Source: Bacillota bacterium (GTDB lineage: Bacteria > Bacillota > Sulfobacillia > Sulfobacillales > Sulfobacillaceae). From it: DNA of 59,093 bases. Positions 1-9,721 of the stretch are shown here, one piece after another (the first letter of the stretch is position 1; each line of letters begins with the position of its first letter). The stretch is taken from assembly GCA_021795465.1 (NCBI GenBank), contig JAJYPK010000004.1:1-59093 (forward strand), given 5' to 3'. The position numbers and the translations under genes are program-made. The notes beneath the pieces were generated by a model. It saw only the letters and a program-made list of their open reading frames with translations, searched no databases and was not told where the DNA came from.

Positions 1-1757
1 GCCACGCAATTCGCCACGCACGACCCGTAAACATGCCGCGCGTGAATGCGCAACAAGCTCGCCGTATTTTGGATCGTGTTGTGGGATATCAATTATCCCC
101 TCTGTTATGGCATAAGATTCGACCTGGTTTATCGGCCGGACGAGTTCAGTCGGCCGCGTTGAAGCTCTTGGTAGACCGCGAGGATGCCGTATTGGCATTC
201 GTGCCGCAACAATATTTCACGATTGGATTGGAGGCGGGCACTGAGGCAGGTGGACCTCTGGCAGCCAGCTACGCAGGACCCCAGGGCGAAAAAGGTAGAG
301 TCTCGGCCGAGGATGTGGCGGGCATTCTGGGCGAGGTCACGGTAGGAACCGAGCTCTTGGTGAATGCGGTAAAGACCAAAGAGCGTCGGCGGTTTCCGGG
401 GGCTCCTTTTACGACGTCAACCTTGCAACAAGAGGCTTCCAAACGATTGGGATTTTCCGTCAAACGCACCATGAGTTTGGCGCAGCAGTTGTACGAAGGT
501 TTGGATGTTAAGGGGGAGGGAACAGTCGGTTTAGTGACGTATATCCGTACGGATTCGGTGCGAATTGCAGAAAGCGCAGAGGACGAAGTGCGTCACTTCA
601 TCGAGCATGGTTATGGCTCCCTCTATTTGAAGGACGTGGATCCACGCCGCCAAGATCGTAATCCCGTCGGATCTCAAGGTGCCCATGAGGCGATTCGACC
701 CACCGTCGTGCTAAGGACTCCCGACAAATTGAAAGACAGCCTCAATCGCGATCAATTGCGACTCTATCGTCTGATTTGGCAACGGTTTGTGGCAAGTCAG
801 ATGGCTGCACAAGTTTTCGATGCCACGACGGTAGAACTTGAGGCCCACGGAGAGAAGTTTCGGGCACACGGATCACTAATCAAATTTGCGGGGTTTGCGG
901 AACTCTATCAAGACGCCCGCGAAGCCAGCGAATCCAAGATCGACTCCAACGAAGACGATCCGAGTTCCAAAACACTTCCTGTTCTCGTCGAGGGCCAGCG
1001 TCTTCCTGTTCTTCAAATATCCGAGCAAGAACATTTCACCGAGCCTCCGGCACGCTTTACCGAGGGAAGCCTGGTGAGAACATTGGAAGAACTAGGGATT
1101 GGTAGACCATCCACATACGCACCGATTATAGATACATTGCTCCAACGACGTTATGTCGAGCGCACCCAACGAAGGTTGTTCCCAACCGATCTCGGACGGG
1201 TTGTGGTGGAACTCTTGAGCGAGTACTTCCCGGAGATCGTCAACACGACGTTCACGGCTGAAGTGGAAAGTCAGCTAGATCGCGTAGAGGCCAACGAAAT
1301 GGCTTGGCAAAACGTCCTCACTCGATTTTATGGCCCCTTTGCCGAGGAGTTGGCTCGTGCGGAAGCGGACGTGGCGAAGATGGAATTGCCGGAGGAACCT
1401 ACCGATGAGGTGTGCGACCGCTGCGGGAAACCGATGACGGTCAAATATGGACGCTTCGGGAAATTCTTGGCGTGTAGCGGGTACCCTGACTGTGACTTTA
1501 CTAAGCCATTCTTGGAAAAAACTCCTGCCTTGTGCCCCCGTTGTGCGCGCCCAGTGGTGGTGAGACGCACGCGAAAGGGTCGTACCTTCTATGGATGTAG
1601 CGGCTATCCCGAATGTGATTTCGTCACGTGGAACCAGCCTACGGATAAACTTTGTCCTCAATGTGGATCGTCGATGGCGGTTAAGCGCCGTGGGCAGCGG
1701 GAGAGTGTGCTGTGTCTTAAGGAAGGATGCGGCTATGAGTCAGAACAAGCCCAGTGA
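1..1757 (+). CDS. topA: DNA topoisomerase I, 5'-truncated by window edge
   Basis: Type IA topoisomerase that relaxes negatively supercoiled DNA through a transient 5'-phosphotyrosine link. The frame is open from base 3, so the gene begins outside the window and the Toprim domain is missing here. The visible part opens in the core with VNAQQARRILDR and LSAGRVQS. The catalytic tyrosine lies in GLVTYIRTDS (codon at 540-542). Three C4 zinc ribbons end the protein, beginning CDRCGKPM, CPRCARPV and CPQCGSSM. The ATG at 33 is an internal methionine. The 3' end overlaps trmFO by 23 bases, the usual Firmicutes order. Confidence 0.95.
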   Translation, partial: HAIRHARPVNMPRVNAQQARRILDRVVGYQLSPLLWHKIRPGLSAGRVQSAALKLLVDREDAVLAFVPQQYFTIGLEAGTEAGGPLAASYAGPQGEKGRVSAEDVAGILGEVTVGTELLVNAVKTKERRRFPGAPFTTSTLQQEASKRLGFSVKRTMSLAQQLYEGLDVKGEGTVGLVTYIRTDSVRIAESAEDEVRHFIEHGYGSLYLKDVDPRRQDRNPVGSQGAHEAIRPTVVLRTPDKLKDSLNRDQLRLYRLIWQRFVASQMAAQVFDATTVELEAHGEKFRAHGSLIKFAGFAELYQDAREASESKIDSNEDDPSSKTLPVLVEGQRLPVLQISEQEHFTEPPARFTEGSLVRTLEELGIGRPSTYAPIIDTLLQRRYVERTQRRLFPTDLGRVVVELLSEYFPEIVNTTFTAEVESQLDRVEANEMAWQNVLTRFYGPFAEELARAEADVAKMELPEEPTDEVCDRCGKPMTVKYGRFGKFLACSGYPDCDFTKPFLEKTPALCPRCARPVVVRRTRKGRTFYGCSGYPECDFVTWNQPTDKLCPQCGSSMAVKRRGQRESVLCLKEGCGYESEQAQ

Positions 1758-3096
1758 GGCCATAACCATCGTGGGAGGTGGGTTGGCTGGATCCGAAGCC
1801 GCCTGGCAATTAGCCGAACGGGGAGTCCCGGTGGAACTCTATGAGATGCGTCCAACCACGATGACGGAAGCTCACCTCACTCATAGGCTCGGTGAATTGG
1901 TGTGCTCGAACTCGTTGGGGAGTATGATAGGGAACACGCCAGGTGCACTCTTGAAAGAAGAAATGCGATTCTTTGATTCGTTGATTCTGAAGGCAGGCCG
2001 TTACGCTCAGGTTCCCGGCGGATCGGCCCTGGCCGTGGACCGCGAACGGTTCCAGGACTGCATTACGGAGGTCCTGGAGGCGCGCCCCCGGGTGCGTATC
2101 CATAGGGAGGTGGTGCACGAGATCCCGTACGGGCCAACCATTATTGCCACGGGCCCTTTAACCCACCAGACATTGAGTGGGGCACTAAAGACTCTCTTGG
2201 GAGAGACGCTTTTGTCGTTTTATGACGCCGCAGCCCCGATCGTGTTGAGCGAATCGGTCGACATGAACCATGCGTTTTGGGGGTCGAGGGAGGGCTCAAC
2301 AGATTATCTTAATTGTCCGTTGACTAAAGGGCATTACCTCGCTTTTTATGATGCCCTGGTCCATGCGGAGTTGCATCCTCGTCATGATTTTGAAACCGCT
2401 ACCCAATTTTTTGAGGGGTGTCTGCCCATCGAAGAGTTGGCTCGTCGGGGAGTACGGACACCATTATTTGGCCCCTTGAAACCGACAGGGCTGTCGAATC
2501 CGTTTGAGTCCGGGAGGCGTCCCTACGCAGTGGTTCAATTGCGTCAAGACAATGCGGCAGGATCGTTGATGAGCCTAGTTGGATTCCAGACTAATTTACG
2601 GTGGGGCGAGCAAAAACGCGTGTTTTCCCTGGTGCCGGCCCTTCATGCCGCTGAGTTTGTTCGATATGGAGTCATGCACAAAAACATGTATTTGAAGTCA
2701 CCGAAATTTTTGGAACCGACCTTTAAAGCTGGGTTTCGCGAAGATTTGTGGTTTGCCGGGCAAATAACCGGGGTCGAAGGTTACGTAGAGTCCGCCGCTA
2801 CGGGAATCATGGCAGCAATAAATGCGGCACGTTGGCTTCGCGGTGAAGCGCTTGTGGTGTGGCCGCACCAGACCATGATGGGGGCACTTGCCCATTACGT
2901 CACGCACACCAATCCCGAACATTTCCAGCCGATGAACGCCAACTTTGGTCTGTTGCCGGATCCGCCCGATCCGACCGTAGTGAGAGACAAGAAACAGCGA
3001 CGGGAAATCATGCGAATGCGCGCTTTGCGGGCGCTCCAATCATGGGGACAGCAAGTGGGACTCCTGGTGGGCCAGGATGCCGGGGGCGCGCTATGA
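1735..3096 (+). CDS. trmFO: Methylenetetrahydrofolate-tRNA-(uracil-5-)-methyltransferase
   Basis: FAD- and folate-dependent enzyme that makes m5U54 in the T-loop of tRNA. The 453-residue product has the FAD-binding GGGLAGSEAAW near residues 14-24. It also has the two cysteines known to matter in the family: one in ELVCSNSLGS (about residue 57) and one in FFEGCLPIEE. The start at 1735 was chosen because AAGGAAGG sits just upstream (1719-1726) and the protein then begins next to the FAD motif. A longer in-frame extension upstream is only overlap with topA. The stop overlaps the xerC start as ATGA. Confidence 0.95.
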   Translation: MSQNKPSEAITIVGGGLAGSEAAWQLAERGVPVELYEMRPTTMTEAHLTHRLGELVCSNSLGSMIGNTPGALLKEEMRFFDSLILKAGRYAQVPGGSALAVDRERFQDCITEVLEARPRVRIHREVVHEIPYGPTIIATGPLTHQTLSGALKTLLGETLLSFYDAAAPIVLSESVDMNHAFWGSREGSTDYLNCPLTKGHYLAFYDALVHAELHPRHDFETATQFFEGCLPIEELARRGVRTPLFGPLKPTGLSNPFESGRRPYAVVQLRQDNAAGSLMSLVGFQTNLRWGEQKRVFSLVPALHAAEFVRYGVMHKNMYLKSPKFLEPTFKAGFREDLWFAGQITGVEGYVESAATGIMAAINAARWLRGEALVVWPHQTMMGALAHYVTHTNPEHFQPMNANFGLLPDPPDPTVVRDKKQRREIMRMRALRALQSWGQQVGLLVGQDAGGAL

Positions 3097-3974
3097 GTCG
3101 CGACCTGCTTGAAGAATACTTGAGATATCTTACGGCCGTGCAAGGGTGCTCTGAGCACACCATAAGAGCCTATCGGTCGGATCTTGAACAATTCCAGGGA
3201 CAGGTTGGTAGTGTGTTAAGCGTTGACGCCAAACGGATACGACATTGGCTTTTGGAATTGGGCGAATCGGGGGTGGCGGCTCGCACCGTCGCCCGTAAGC
3301 TGTCTGTGGTACGATCCTGGATGCGATACCTGGAACGTGAAGGTATTCGAGACAATCCGGCGCGTCGCATGTTGGCCCCCCGCTTTCGTGCTCGCTTACC
3401 CCGAGTGTTGACCATGGACGAGATGGCAGCCATGATGGAGACAGCGACTAGAGGGCAGGGGGCATTGGGAATTCGAAACTGGGCCATCGTCGAGACGCTT
3501 TATGGGGCGGGGCTTCGTAGCCAGGAAACCATTGGGATGGACCTAAAAGATTTGGACCTGGAGCAGGGCATACTGCGAGTGTTGGGTAAGGGGGGTAAAC
3601 CGCGAGAAGTACCCATCGGATCCTATGGAATTCGAGCTCTTACGCAATATCTCACGGTGGCACGTCCCCAATTGCTTCGTCGCAGTATCCAGGCGGTCTT
3701 CTTGAATCACCGCGGGGGGCGTTTAACCACCCGTAGTTTGCGGCGCATTGTCAAGGCGACGATGTTAAAGACGGGAACCTCGCGCAATGTTAGTCCCCAT
3801 TGGTTGAGGCACTCCTATGCCACTCACCTCTTGATGAATGGGGCAGATCTGAGGGTGGTTCAGGAACTGCTGGGCCATGCCAGCCTGAAAACCACCCAAA
3901 TCTATACCCATATTTCGCAAGATCAATTGACCCGGGTGTACCAAAATGCACACCCTCGAGCGCATCACACGTAG
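3093..3974 (+). CDS. xerC: Tyrosine recombinase XerC
   Basis: Tyrosine recombinase that normally resolves chromosome dimers at dif with a XerD-type partner. The 293-residue protein has an N-terminal SAM-like core-binding domain. The catalytic domain carries the first Arg in YGAGLRSQE (about 139), the H-x-x-R in HWLRHSYATHLL (about 236-239) and LGHASLKTTQIYTH with the Tyr near residue 270. The start overlaps the trmFO stop (ATGA). Its place between trmFO and hslV matches the conserved Firmicutes cluster, so this is the housekeeping copy rather than a phage integrase. Confidence 0.93.
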   Translation: MSRDLLEEYLRYLTAVQGCSEHTIRAYRSDLEQFQGQVGSVLSVDAKRIRHWLLELGESGVAARTVARKLSVVRSWMRYLEREGIRDNPARRMLAPRFRARLPRVLTMDEMAAMMETATRGQGALGIRNWAIVETLYGAGLRSQETIGMDLKDLDLEQGILRVLGKGGKPREVPIGSYGIRALTQYLTVARPQLLRRSIQAVFLNHRGGRLTTRSLRRIVKATMLKTGTSRNVSPHWLRHSYATHLLMNGADLRVVQELLGHASLKTTQIYTHISQDQLTRVYQNAHPRAHHT

Positions 3975-3997
3975 TTAATGATAGGGGGATGAATTGA

Positions 3998-4546
3998 ATG
4001 GGTGAAAGCCAGTTCCATGGCACGACCATATTGGGTATGGTCAAAGACGGTCGTGCGGTCATTGGCGGTGATGGCCAAGTTACGTTTGGGCAAAATACCG
4101 TGATGAAGCACACCGCTCGCAAAGTGAGACGTCTCTATCATGGGGCCGTCTTGGCCGGATTTGCAGGAGCGGTGGCGGACGCGCTAACCTTGTTCGAGCG
4201 ATTTGAGGGCAAACTGGAAGAACATCACGGCAATTTGTCCCGATCCGCGGTGGCACTGAGTCGGGAATGGCGGACCGATAGGATGTTGGGGAAACTGGAA
4301 GCATTGCTTCTTGTGGCCGACAAATCGGACCTCTTTATCCTGTCTGGGACCGGAGAGGTCATTGAGCCCGACGACCAAATTGCGGCAGTGGGGTCGGGGG
4401 GGAGTTACGCCCTAGCCGCAGCGCGAGCCTTCGCCTCGCTGGAAAATCCTCCGGCAGTCGATGACGTCGTGCGGCGCGCGTTGAATATTGCGGCGGATAT
4501 TTGCATTTACACCAATCATCACCTTACTATCGAGATACTTGATTAG
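3998..4546 (+). CDS. hslV: ATP-dependent protease subunit HslV
   Basis: Proteolytic subunit of the HslUV (ClpQY) two-component protease in the cytoplasm. The 182-residue protein has the N-terminal nucleophile region [13 protein letters not shown] followed by [11 protein letters not shown]. The catalytic residue should be Thr9 after removal of an eight-residue propeptide, which is slightly longer than in many HslV proteins. AGGGGGA lies just upstream of the ATG. The gap to xerC is 23 bases and to hslU 23 bases. Confidence 0.95.
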   Translation: MGESQFHGTTILGMVKDGRAVIGGDGQVTFGQNTVMKHTARKVRRLYHGAVLAGFAGAVADALTLFERFEGKLEEHHGNLSRSAVALSREWRTDRMLGKLEALLLVADKSDLFILSGTGEVIEPDDQIAAVGSGGSYALAAARAFASLENPPAVDDVVRRALNIAADICIYTNHHLTIEILD

Positions 4547-4569
4547 GATTAACGGAGGGAGATATCACG

Positions 4570-5979
4570 ATGGATGAAGCCCTATTGACACCTAAACGGA
4601 TCGTAGAAGAATTGGATCGGTATATCGTCGGGCAACATGGTGCTAAGCGGGCGGTTGCGATTGCGCTACGCCATCGTTGGCGCCGAAGCCGCCTGGACCC
4701 TGAGCTGCAGGAGGAAATTACACCTAAAAACATCTTAATGATTGGTCCTACCGGGGTCGGAAAAACGGAGGTAGCCCGCAGGCTAGCGCGTTTGCTCCGG
4801 GTGCCCTTTATTAAAGTGGAAGCCACTAAATTTACTGAAGTGGGATATGTGGGTCGTGATGTTGACGCCATGATTCGAGATCTGGTCGAAACCAGCGTCC
4901 GGATGGTCAAGGAGGAACGCACCCAGTCGGTCAAAGACCGGGCGGAGCGTGCTGCCGAAGACCGCATCGTTGAGGCTTTAGTCCCGGATCCGGTGGATGA
5001 ATCGGCGCAACAAAACCCGTTCGAAGCCTTGTTTGCGGGCGCAGGTGGCAATTACCAGAACAAGCGACCGGTCGACTTTGAAGAGCGTCGACGAATTGAA
5101 GAAGATCGCCGTAAGGTTCGAGAAAAACTACGATTAAAGGCCATGGAGCACGACCTGGTCGAAGTGAATATAGAAGACGCGGCCCCCCAAATGCCGATGT
5201 TGGGCAATATGCCGGGATCCGAGGAGAACCAAATGAATCTCGGTGAGATGTTTGGGAACTTGTTGCCCAAACGTACCAAGCGACGGAAAATGACCGTGGC
5301 GGAGGCGCGCAAAATCTTGACTCAAGAAGAAGCTCAAAAACTAATTGACAGTGATGCCGCCAATGCCGATGCTCTGTGGCGGGCCGAACAGCAAGGTATT
5401 ATTTTTATTGACGAGTTTGATAAGATTGCGTCATCGAGCCAAGATGGCCGAGGTCCCGATGTCAGTCGCGAAGGAGTCCAACGCGATATCCTTCCGATTG
5501 TGGAAGGGTCGACCGTAAACACTAAATATGGGCCAGTAAAGACGGACCACATCCTATTTATCGCAGCCGGCGCTTTTCACGTCAGTAAACCGAGTGACCT
5601 CATTCCCGAGTTGCAGGGACGATTTCCCATTCGGGTGGAATTTAGTGCGCTGACCGAAAATGATTTTTATTCAATTTTAACCGAGCCCAAAAATTCACTC
5701 ATTGCGCAATATCAGGCGCTGTTGGGAGCCGAAGGCGTGGAGGTGCGTTTCGAAGATGAGGCGCTGCGGGCAATGGCGCGTTATGCCGATCGCGTGAATC
5801 GGGACACTGAAAACATCGGAGCCCGACGCTTGCACACGATTCTCGAGAAAGTTCTGGAAGAGCTAAGCTTTGAGGCATCTGATCTCACAGGGCAGGTCAT
5901 TCCGATTACGGCGGACTACGTGGATCAACGGTTGGCGCAGATTGCCGATAATATTGACATTAATCGGTATATACTCTGA
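4570..5979 (+). CDS. hslU: HslU unfoldase (AAA+ ATPase)
   Basis: AAA+ ATPase that unfolds substrates and feeds them into HslV. The 469-residue length is typical. Walker A is GPTGVGKTE (about 59-67), the intermediate I-domain spans roughly residues 105-240, Walker B is [10 protein letters not shown] (about 276-285), and the C-terminal tail ends NRYIL, the segment that docks into HslV. The gene follows hslV with a clear GGAGGGAG ribosome site. Confidence 0.96.
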   Translation: MDEALLTPKRIVEELDRYIVGQHGAKRAVAIALRHRWRRSRLDPELQEEITPKNILMIGPTGVGKTEVARRLARLLRVPFIKVEATKFTEVGYVGRDVDAMIRDLVETSVRMVKEERTQSVKDRAERAAEDRIVEALVPDPVDESAQQNPFEALFAGAGGNYQNKRPVDFEERRRIEEDRRKVREKLRLKAMEHDLVEVNIEDAAPQMPMLGNMPGSEENQMNLGEMFGNLLPKRTKRRKMTVAEARKILTQEEAQKLIDSDAANADALWRAEQQGIIFIDEFDKIASSSQDGRGPDVSREGVQRDILPIVEGSTVNTKYGPVKTDHILFIAAGAFHVSKPSDLIPELQGRFPIRVEFSALTENDFYSILTEPKNSLIAQYQALLGAEGVEVRFEDEALRAMARYADRVNRDTENIGARRLHTILEKVLEELSFEASDLTGQVIPITADYVDQRLAQIADNIDINRYIL

Positions 5980-5994
5980 ATTTTTGCTTTCGTT

Positions 5995-6025
5995 ATGACA
6001 TTCCAATCCATTATTGTGATATACT
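5995..6025 (+). promoter_or_regulatory. Putative promoter upstream of codY
   Basis: ATGACA (5995-6000) and TATACT (6020-6025) are separated by 19 bases in the 101-base gap between hslU and codY. The -10 is good and the -35 is weak. Such a promoter would let codY be expressed apart from the upstream cluster. Confidence 0.4.
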
Positions 6026-6080
6026 CAAAACCGGAAATTGGTGCGATGACGAAACCAGCATTTTTAAGGAGGCTTTTGTC

Positions 6081-6863
6081 GTGGAACAACTGTTAGAAAA
6101 GACGCGACGTATTAACCGATTACTACAACGCACGGCCGGGCATCCTGTCAACTTCGAAGAAATGGCGCAGATCTTGAGCCAACTGATTGCCGCTAACGTG
6201 TATGTGGTGAGTCGTCGGGGTAAGATTTTGGGTTATTCTCTCTTGGATTCCTTCGAGTGCGACATTATGATCCGCGAAGTTCTTGGGCAGGATTCCTTTC
6301 CTCAATCCTATAACAATGGGTTGTTGAAGGTTGACGAAACTTTTCCGAATGTGTCCCAAGAATCACGTCGGTGTGTCTTCTTTCGGGATAAGCAGTGTAT
6401 ATACGAAAATAAGATTACGACGGTAGTGCCGGTTAACGGAGGTGGCGACCGCCTAGGCACCCTGGTGCTGTCCCGCTTCGGCCGGGAGTTCGAGGATGAA
6501 GACCTAATTTTGGCAGAATATGGTGCCACCGTGGTGGCCATGGAAATTCTGCGGTCGAAATCGGATGAGTTGGATATGGAGGCCCGCAAAAAGGCGGCGG
6601 TCAAAGTAGCGATTGACACACTTTCCTACTCGGAACTCGAAGCAGTCCAGCATATTTTTGAGGAATTGGGCGGCGAAGAAGGGCTGTTAGTGGCCTCCAA
6701 AATTGCGGATCGCGTGGGGATTACGCGGTCGGTGATTGTCAATGCGTTACGGAAGTTTGAGTCGGCCGGCGTAATCGAATCCCGGTCCTTGGGGATGAAG
6801 GGTACTCATATCCGCGTGTTGAACGACCGCCTTATGGCAGAGCTCAAAAAACTTCATCGTTAA
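6081..6863 (+). CDS. codY: GTP-sensing transcriptional repressor CodY
   Basis: Global regulator that senses branched-chain amino acids and GTP and represses starvation genes. The 260-residue protein has the N-terminal GAF-like effector domain and a winged helix-turn-helix near residues 204-240. The helix-turn-helix includes the very conserved [20 protein letters not shown] and the wing [13 protein letters not shown]. The start is GTG, with AAGGAGG at 6066-6072. Downstream of hslU is its standard place in Firmicutes. Confidence 0.96.
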   Translation: MEQLLEKTRRINRLLQRTAGHPVNFEEMAQILSQLIAANVYVVSRRGKILGYSLLDSFECDIMIREVLGQDSFPQSYNNGLLKVDETFPNVSQESRRCVFFRDKQCIYENKITTVVPVNGGGDRLGTLVLSRFGREFEDEDLILAEYGATVVAMEILRSKSDELDMEARKKAAVKVAIDTLSYSELEAVQHIFEELGGEEGLLVASKIADRVGITRSVIVNALRKFESAGVIESRSLGMKGTHIRVLNDRLMAELKKLHR

Positions 6864-6881
6864 GACATTGTGAACGTAAAG

Positions 6882-6913
6882 AGAGGGTGGGCGGGGTCTT
6901 CTGCCCACCCTCT
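6882..6913. terminator. Rho-independent terminator between codY and mtgA
   Basis: Perfect 11-bp stem AGAGGGTGGGC (6882-6892) / GCCCACCCTCT (6903-6913) with a 10-base loop. It lies 18 bases after the codY stop and abuts the stop codon of the convergent mtgA gene. The T-run is short on both sides, so it may serve both directions. Confidence 0.75.
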
Positions 6914-7632
6914 TATTTCGCCAAATGCAGTGGTTGGCGAAAAATATGGTGAGCCTCGGCCATAGAGATCATGTGGTCGGCGACCATGCTGATCAAGACC
7001 TCCCATTGACGATCTTTGGCTGATTTATAATGAGTCAGGGGGTCGTACGCTGACGGGGCTTGCGGCAGCCCGGCCATGAGGGTAGCATCTTGGGCGGGCA
7101 ATGTTCTTAGGGATCGATCGAAGTAAACCACGGAAGCCCGGCCCACCCCGTAACTCGCATGGCCAAGATACACTTCGTTAAGGTACATGTTGAGTATCTG
7201 CTGCTTACTATAGAGCGCCGTGACCATCAGGGACAGTAGGACACCGGTAACCTTGCGGGGGATGGTCTTTTTCGGGGACAGCATCATGTCTCTGACCAGT
7301 TGTTGCGTAATGGTGCTCCCACCTTGGGCAAACGTCAGTGTTCGGATGTCAACCAGGAGTGCGCGGCCGATGCCTTCAAAAGAAATGCCCCAATTTTGAT
7401 AAAAGCTGCGATCCTCCGTCGCGATGAGCGCCTTGACCAGCCAAGGATTGACGGTGGCGCGTTTGAGGTAGAGGCCATGGTGACTGGTGACCCGTTGATG
7501 GACGCGTGCCGGCAGTGCCTCCAAGGCCGACCAATATCGCCAATAAAATAAAGCTAACGCGGTCAAGGTTACCAGACCTAACCAAAGAAGACTTCGAATC
7601 CGTCGGGCCCATACATCATTGCGGCGCTTCAT
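6913..7632 (-). CDS. mtgA: Monofunctional peptidoglycan glycosyltransferase (GT51)
   Basis: Polymerises lipid II into glycan strands at the outer face of the membrane. The 239-residue protein has one N-terminal membrane helix (about 14-30) and then a GT51 domain. The catalytic Glu is in ATEDRSFYQNWG (about residue 73), followed by GGSTITQQLVRDM (104-116). Further family motifs are LNMYLNEVYLG and AGLPQAPSAYDP. No transpeptidase domain follows, so it is the monofunctional type. The start at 7632 is 10 bases after the stop of the upstream gene, so the two are probably cotranscribed. Confidence 0.88.
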   Translation of the reverse strand: MKRRNDVWARRIRSLLWLGLVTLTALALFYWRYWSALEALPARVHQRVTSHHGLYLKRATVNPWLVKALIATEDRSFYQNWGISFEGIGRALLVDIRTLTFAQGGSTITQQLVRDMMLSPKKTIPRKVTGVLLSLMVTALYSKQQILNMYLNEVYLGHASYGVGRASVVYFDRSLRTLPAQDATLMAGLPQAPSAYDPLTHYKSAKDRQWEVLISMVADHMISMAEAHHIFRQPLHLAK

Positions 7633-7642
7633 GGGTGGCGCC

Positions 7643-8401
7643 TCAATGATAGAAGAGCGGTGCGATACGCCAATTCTCCTGCCGCGCCTGGTTAGGATCG
7701 TGGGAGAAAAACGGGCGTGCATTGGTTTCATGCACGATCTCCATCAGCCGTTTGACTGACGATTGAGCTAATTTGAGGTCTGTGGAGGCTCCCACGTGAT
7801 CGGGGTCAAATTGCTCACGGGTGTACACCGCATCGCTGGTGATTAGAAGGGGTCCGGTGGATGTTTCGACGAGGAGAGATTGATGACCCAACGTATGACC
7901 TGGGGTAAAAATCAGGGTGATACCTTCATCAACCGGAGTATCTCCATGGATTAAGGTCAGTTGTGTACGGTCGATGGCGGCCGCGGCCGGATCCAGGTAT
8001 TGTGCCGGGTCTTGCACCAAGCCCTCCCATTCGTTTTTTTGTATCATAAAGCGATGAGTGGAGAACTCCTGGTTGCCACCGGCATGATCGAAATGCAGGT
8101 GGGAGTTCATCACCAGGTCGATATCTTTTACGGTAAATCCAATCCCAGCTAACTGCGATGGGATCATGTCGTCGGGAGTAAGTTGAGGTGCCAGTAACTG
8201 AGAAAAATCATCCCCCAAAAGTTTTCGCGGTTCCAAACGACATTGCGCGGAGCATCCGGTATCGAACAATAAAAGCCCATTGGGCGTTTGGATCAGATAG
8301 GCATAGACCGGAATAGATAACCGTCGCCCAGGTGCGGCGGCAGGGTCGAGCACCGTGGCGTCCACATCAAATTTGCCAACCGGCAGAATCCAAAATCGCA
8401 T
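7643..8401 (-). CDS. Metallo-beta-lactamase fold hydrolase, N-acyl homoserine lactonase-like
   Basis: The 252-residue protein has the zinc motif HLHFDHAGG (residues 101-109), then TPGHTLGHQS and a late FSHD, the order seen in AiiA/AttM-type lactonases. The N-terminal YLIQTPNGLLLFDTGC is also like that family. The real substrate cannot be read from the sequence; other lactones or esters are possible. The start at 8401 was chosen because the protein then begins MRFWILPVG, as in relatives. An upstream ATG (8413) lies directly on the AAGG and is less likely. It probably forms an operon with mtgA. Confidence 0.75.
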   Translation of the reverse strand: MRFWILPVGKFDVDATVLDPAAAPGRRLSIPVYAYLIQTPNGLLLFDTGCSAQCRLEPRKLLGDDFSQLLAPQLTPDDMIPSQLAGIGFTVKDIDLVMNSHLHFDHAGGNQEFSTHRFMIQKNEWEGLVQDPAQYLDPAAAAIDRTQLTLIHGDTPVDEGITLIFTPGHTLGHQSLLVETSTGPLLITSDAVYTREQFDPDHVGASTDLKLAQSSVKRLMEIVHETNARPFFSHDPNQARQENWRIAPLFYH

Positions 8402-8443
8402 GGTGGCCACCATCCTTTTTGCGATCATTATGGTAGGGCTTCG

Positions 8444-8465
8444 AGAAATCATCAATTTCTTGATG
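8444..8465. promoter_or_regulatory. Overlapping small palindromes in divergent promoter region
   Basis: AGAAAT-N5-ATTTCT (8444-8460) overlaps CATCAA-N4-TTGATG (8450-8465). They lie between the lactonase-like gene (minus) and the GH18-like lipoprotein (plus). This could be an operator for either gene; no regulator can be named. Confidence 0.3.
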
Positions 8466-8630
8466 CTCGATGACCTCACCATGATCCAAATCATAGCATA
8501 TTCTCGATCTTCGGTGGGGTTAGCTCGTCCACTGGCGTCGTCATCCTAATTTTTCCGCCTTTGACAATCACCTCAGAGGATGCGGAACGTGACGCATGGC
8601 CATACTCGAACCGAGGTGATCGATCGAACC

Positions 8631-9626
8631 ATGGTAAGGCAACGGAGAACAAGTTTGGGGGCATTTCTAACCCTGATGGTGGCACTGGTTGGATGTGGGT
8701 TTCATGCAAAGGCTGCACCTACGTCCACGGTAAAAAAACCTGTCTTGAGCGTGGTGGGATTTTGGGCTAATGATGTGAGCACGCCATTGACCGCACTCTA
8801 TACACATCCTCATGCGATCTTCGAGTTCTCGCCATTTTGGTACTCGGTGACGGCATCGGGTTCCCTAAAGAGCCATGTGAACGCGACCATTCTGGCCCAA
8901 ATCACCAAGGCACACATTCCGGTGATGCCCTTGGTCAATGACGCCACCGGGACCCAAGCTTTTTTACCCTCGAAGACGACACGGACAGCAGCTGCCCGGG
9001 CGATTGCCGATATGGTTGGGACGATGCACTTTCAAGGAGTGAACATTGATTTTGAACCCAGCCATACGCATTTGAGGACCGAACTCACCGCTTTTATGGT
9101 TGAGTTGCGAGATTTCTTGCCGCATACTGACAGAATTACGATGGACGTGGTTCCTCATTCGGGAGGAGCCTACCAGTATCATAAACTTGGCCCTGAGATT
9201 AATCAGTTTATTTTGATGAGTTATGATGAGCACGCTGCGGGGTCGTTGGCGGGACCGGTAGCCGCGATGCCATGGGTTAACAACATCGTGGTGCGTGAAC
9301 TGAAAAAGGTTCCGGCGTCCAAATTGGACTTGGGGATCCCCGTCTACGGATATACCTGGCCAACGGGGAGTACGCATGCCGTAACTATCCCCTACAATGC
9401 GGTGACGCCGACCATGATGTTGCACGCTAAGTGGAGTCCACGCTACCAGGAGACGTACGCCCATTTTGCGGGACATACATCGTGGTGGGAAAGTCTCCAG
9501 GGCATGAGTCAAAAAATTGCTTTGGCTAAGCGAGATCATTTGGCCGGGGTTGCCCTATGGCACATGGGCTATACCAACCGAGCGGTCATGCAACTGCTAT
9601 TGCATCAAATCGGTCGCCAGCCCTGA
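8631..9626 (+). CDS. GH18-like (YaaH/chitinase-type) glycosidase, lipoprotein
   Basis: A 331-residue secreted lipoprotein. The N-terminus has charged MVRQRR, a hydrophobic stretch and the lipobox LVGC with Cys22. The body is a GH18-type barrel: VVGFWANDVST, FSPFWYSV, and the catalytic-strand motif GVNIDFEP with Asp140 and Glu142. YGYTWP near residue 242 is also typical of the spore-germination YaaH/CwlJ-associated group. The likely role is cutting a beta-1,4-linked amino-sugar polymer. The start at 8631 has GAGGTGAT ten bases upstream and gives a proper lipoprotein signal. It heads the exopolysaccharide gene group. Confidence 0.78.
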   Translation: MVRQRRTSLGAFLTLMVALVGCGFHAKAAPTSTVKKPVLSVVGFWANDVSTPLTALYTHPHAIFEFSPFWYSVTASGSLKSHVNATILAQITKAHIPVMPLVNDATGTQAFLPSKTTRTAAARAIADMVGTMHFQGVNIDFEPSHTHLRTELTAFMVELRDFLPHTDRITMDVVPHSGGAYQYHKLGPEINQFILMSYDEHAAGSLAGPVAAMPWVNNIVVRELKKVPASKLDLGIPVYGYTWPTGSTHAVTIPYNAVTPTMMLHAKWSPRYQETYAHFAGHTSWWESLQGMSQKIALAKRDHLAGVALWHMGYTNRAVMQLLLHQIGRQP

Positions 9627-9721
9627 GATTTTTGCGCAGGTTCCTTTTTCTTTATTCAATTAAGAGGAATCTCGCCCCTTGGTGTCGAAAGATGAGACAC
9701 AAGGAGGATGTTAATAGCCGG

